Of a stretch of 18,400 nucleotides of DNA, positions 17,294 to 18,400 are shown piece by piece. Below the pieces are notes generated by a model, which saw only the letters and a program-made list of their open reading frames with translations, was not told the origin of the DNA and searched no databases. This DNA comes from an uncultured Clostridia bacterium. Lineage in GTDB: Bacteria > Bacillota > Clostridia > JAAYHZ01. The stretch is from the NCBI GenBank assembly GCA_937894465.1, contig CALCRE010000154.1:1-18400 (forward strand). Direction: 5' to 3'. The first letter of the stretch is position 1, and every line of letters begins with the position of its first letter. The translations under genes were made by a program, and so were the position numbers.

Positions 17294-18226
17294 TCATTTA
17301 ACCCATGTTCTCGGGTCTGTCACCTCATCAGGTATGTCGCTGAAACAGTCTTTGATTTCATCAATCAAACTGTTTGAAAGTGGCGGCGAATCGAATAATT
17401 CGATGTTTTGCCTGATTTGATTTTTCGTTTCACAACCTAATACCAATCCCGTCACACCTTTTTGATCCCGAATAAAGGCTAACGCTAACTCCGCCACACT
17501 TCTTCCCTCCCTTTCACATATGAAAAGAAGCTTTTGTATGTAGGACTTTGCCTTGACCAAATTTCCGGTTAACTCATTTGGGTTTAAAAACATTAATCCT
17601 TGCAAATAGACGCTTCTTACAAAAACGATTATTTGCCTTTCTTGCAATCTCTCCAAAGCACCGGAATTGATTAATCGTTGATCAAAAATACTCATGGGAA
17701 CTTGAATCGCTTCAAAAACCGGTTGATCCAACACACTTTCTACATCATCCGATCCATAAATCGAAATTCCGGCATTCAATATTTTCCCCGTATCCTTTAA
17801 GTGTTGCAACGCTCTAACCGCTGCTTTTCCCCCGTTTTTCCATTCATTGTAGCTATGCAGCAAAACAATGGGAACGGTATCTAAATAAAGGAGCTCACAT
17901 GATCGGTTAACCGAATTGATTACATAATCAAAAACCTCTTTGTCACTCATCTCCGGTTGAATTCCGGATACTTTGGTGACTACTTGAGGAATATCGGCAC
18001 ATACTCTTCCACGATTGAAAAATCCGATGATTTTTTCCGATTCACCGTAAGCTGCCGCTGTGTCTAATGTGTTGACTCCACCGTCGATCGCCTCTTGTAT
18101 AATTTCAAACCGGGCATCCATGTCCGGCAACCCGCCTTTGTTAGCAATGCCGTAAGGAATGCCCAATTGCACCGTGCCTAACACCAGCTTGGAGATTTTT
18201 ATCCCCCTTATTTCGGTTACTTGCAT
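17294..18226 (-). CDS. Aldo/keto reductase
   Basis: The 310-residue product is an NAD(P)H-dependent oxidoreductase of the aldo/keto reductase superfamily. The catalytic tetrad is visible: D55 and Y60 in DTAAAYGESE, K85 in VVTKVSG and H124 in LLHSYNE. The start LVLGTVQLGIPYGIAN and the end LVLGCETKNQIRQNIELF (cofactor-binding loop region) are typical. An upstream ATG at 18316 would add 30 unrelated residues and place the promoter inside the gene. ATG 18226, with AAAAGGTG 6 bases before it, is preferred. The GTVQLGIPYG type occurs in polysaccharide or sugar-modification loci, but no such genes are adjacent. The substrate is unknown. It is first in a likely unit with ftsK and folD. Confidence 0.9.
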   Translation of the reverse strand: MQVTEIRGIKISKLVLGTVQLGIPYGIANKGGLPDMDARFEIIQEAIDGGVNTLDTAAAYGESEKIIGFFNRGRVCADIPQVVTKVSGIQPEMSDKEVFDYVINSVNRSCELLYLDTVPIVLLHSYNEWKNGGKAAVRALQHLKDTGKILNAGISIYGSDDVESVLDQPVFEAIQVPMSIFDQRLINSGALERLQERQIIVFVRSVYLQGLMFLNPNELTGNLVKAKSYIQKLLFICEREGRSVAELALAFIRDQKGVTGLVLGCETKNQIRQNIELFDSPPLSNSLIDEIKDCFSDIPDEVTDPRTWVK

Positions 18227-18257
18227 ATTCACACCTTTTACCAATTGTTTTGTTTTT

Positions 18258-18286
18258 ATTATATCACAGTACCTTTGAACTTCCAA
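18258..18286 (-). promoter_or_regulatory. Promoter of the aldo/keto reductase-ftsK-folD unit
   Basis: On the minus strand TTGGAA (18286-18281, 4 of 6) is followed after 17 bases by a perfect TATAAT (18263-18258) with an extended -10 TGA before it. It lies 31 bases upstream of the chosen start. A second TATAAT (18320-18315) further upstream has only a weak -35. Confidence 0.75.
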
Positions 18287-18400
18287 TGAATTCTGATTTG
18301 GTAATATACACGGCATTATACAACGGTATAGCCATATTTAAAATGATACGAGCATTCCTGTAATCAAGTTATATGAACTTTGAAAACAAAGGTACCCTCT

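Noticed and set aside
18227..18316. Upstream in-frame start for the aldo/keto reductase adding 30 residues
   Set aside because: It spans the promoter, and the family begins at the downstream ATG, which has a good ribosome site.

Overview
The window looks like chromosomal DNA of a low-GC Gram-positive bacterium, most likely a member of the Clostridia. The evidence is a long-form SecA with a clostridial-type insertion, an RNase Y/YmdB pair, an FtsK/SpoIIIE translocase with its DNA-binding gamma domain, a YerC regulator and AGGAGG-type ribosome binding sites. Genus cannot be decided from the sequence. Every well-supported gene is on the minus strand, so the text follows transcription from high to low coordinates.

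Right part (about 18.3 to 12.1 kb): an aldo/keto reductase with its own promoter leads into ftsK/spoIIIE and folD. RNase Y (rny) follows, with a good promoter of its own and a strong intrinsic terminator. The rny start is unusual: the only canonical start codon in the right place overlaps the Shine-Dalgarno sequence, and an AUA codon sits at the ideal distance.

Middle part (about 12.1 to 9.2 kb): rny and ymdB, neighbours in many Firmicutes, are separated here by a 0.5-kb gene-poor stretch and two genes I cannot name. One encodes a helical protein of about 335 residues. The other encodes a 406-residue protein ending in a SEC-C zinc motif. The block lies between the intact rny terminator and a second copy of only that terminator's 3' arm, in direct orientation, which suggests an insertion. 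The gene-poor stretch also holds a short plus-strand unit: a -10-like box, a ribosome binding site, a 24-codon ORF and a hairpin with a T-run.

Left part (9.2 kb to the left edge): a long, tightly packed series starts at a clear extended -10 promoter: ymdB, pgeF, a solute-binding lipoprotein, lspA, an RluA-type pseudouridine synthase, tcdA, a P-loop ATPase, yerC and secA. secA runs off the left edge. Several junctions overlap by 1 to 4 bases. The common themes are RNA metabolism and modification, lipoprotein and envelope processing, and protein export. No tRNA, rRNA, CRISPR array or intact insertion sequence was seen.
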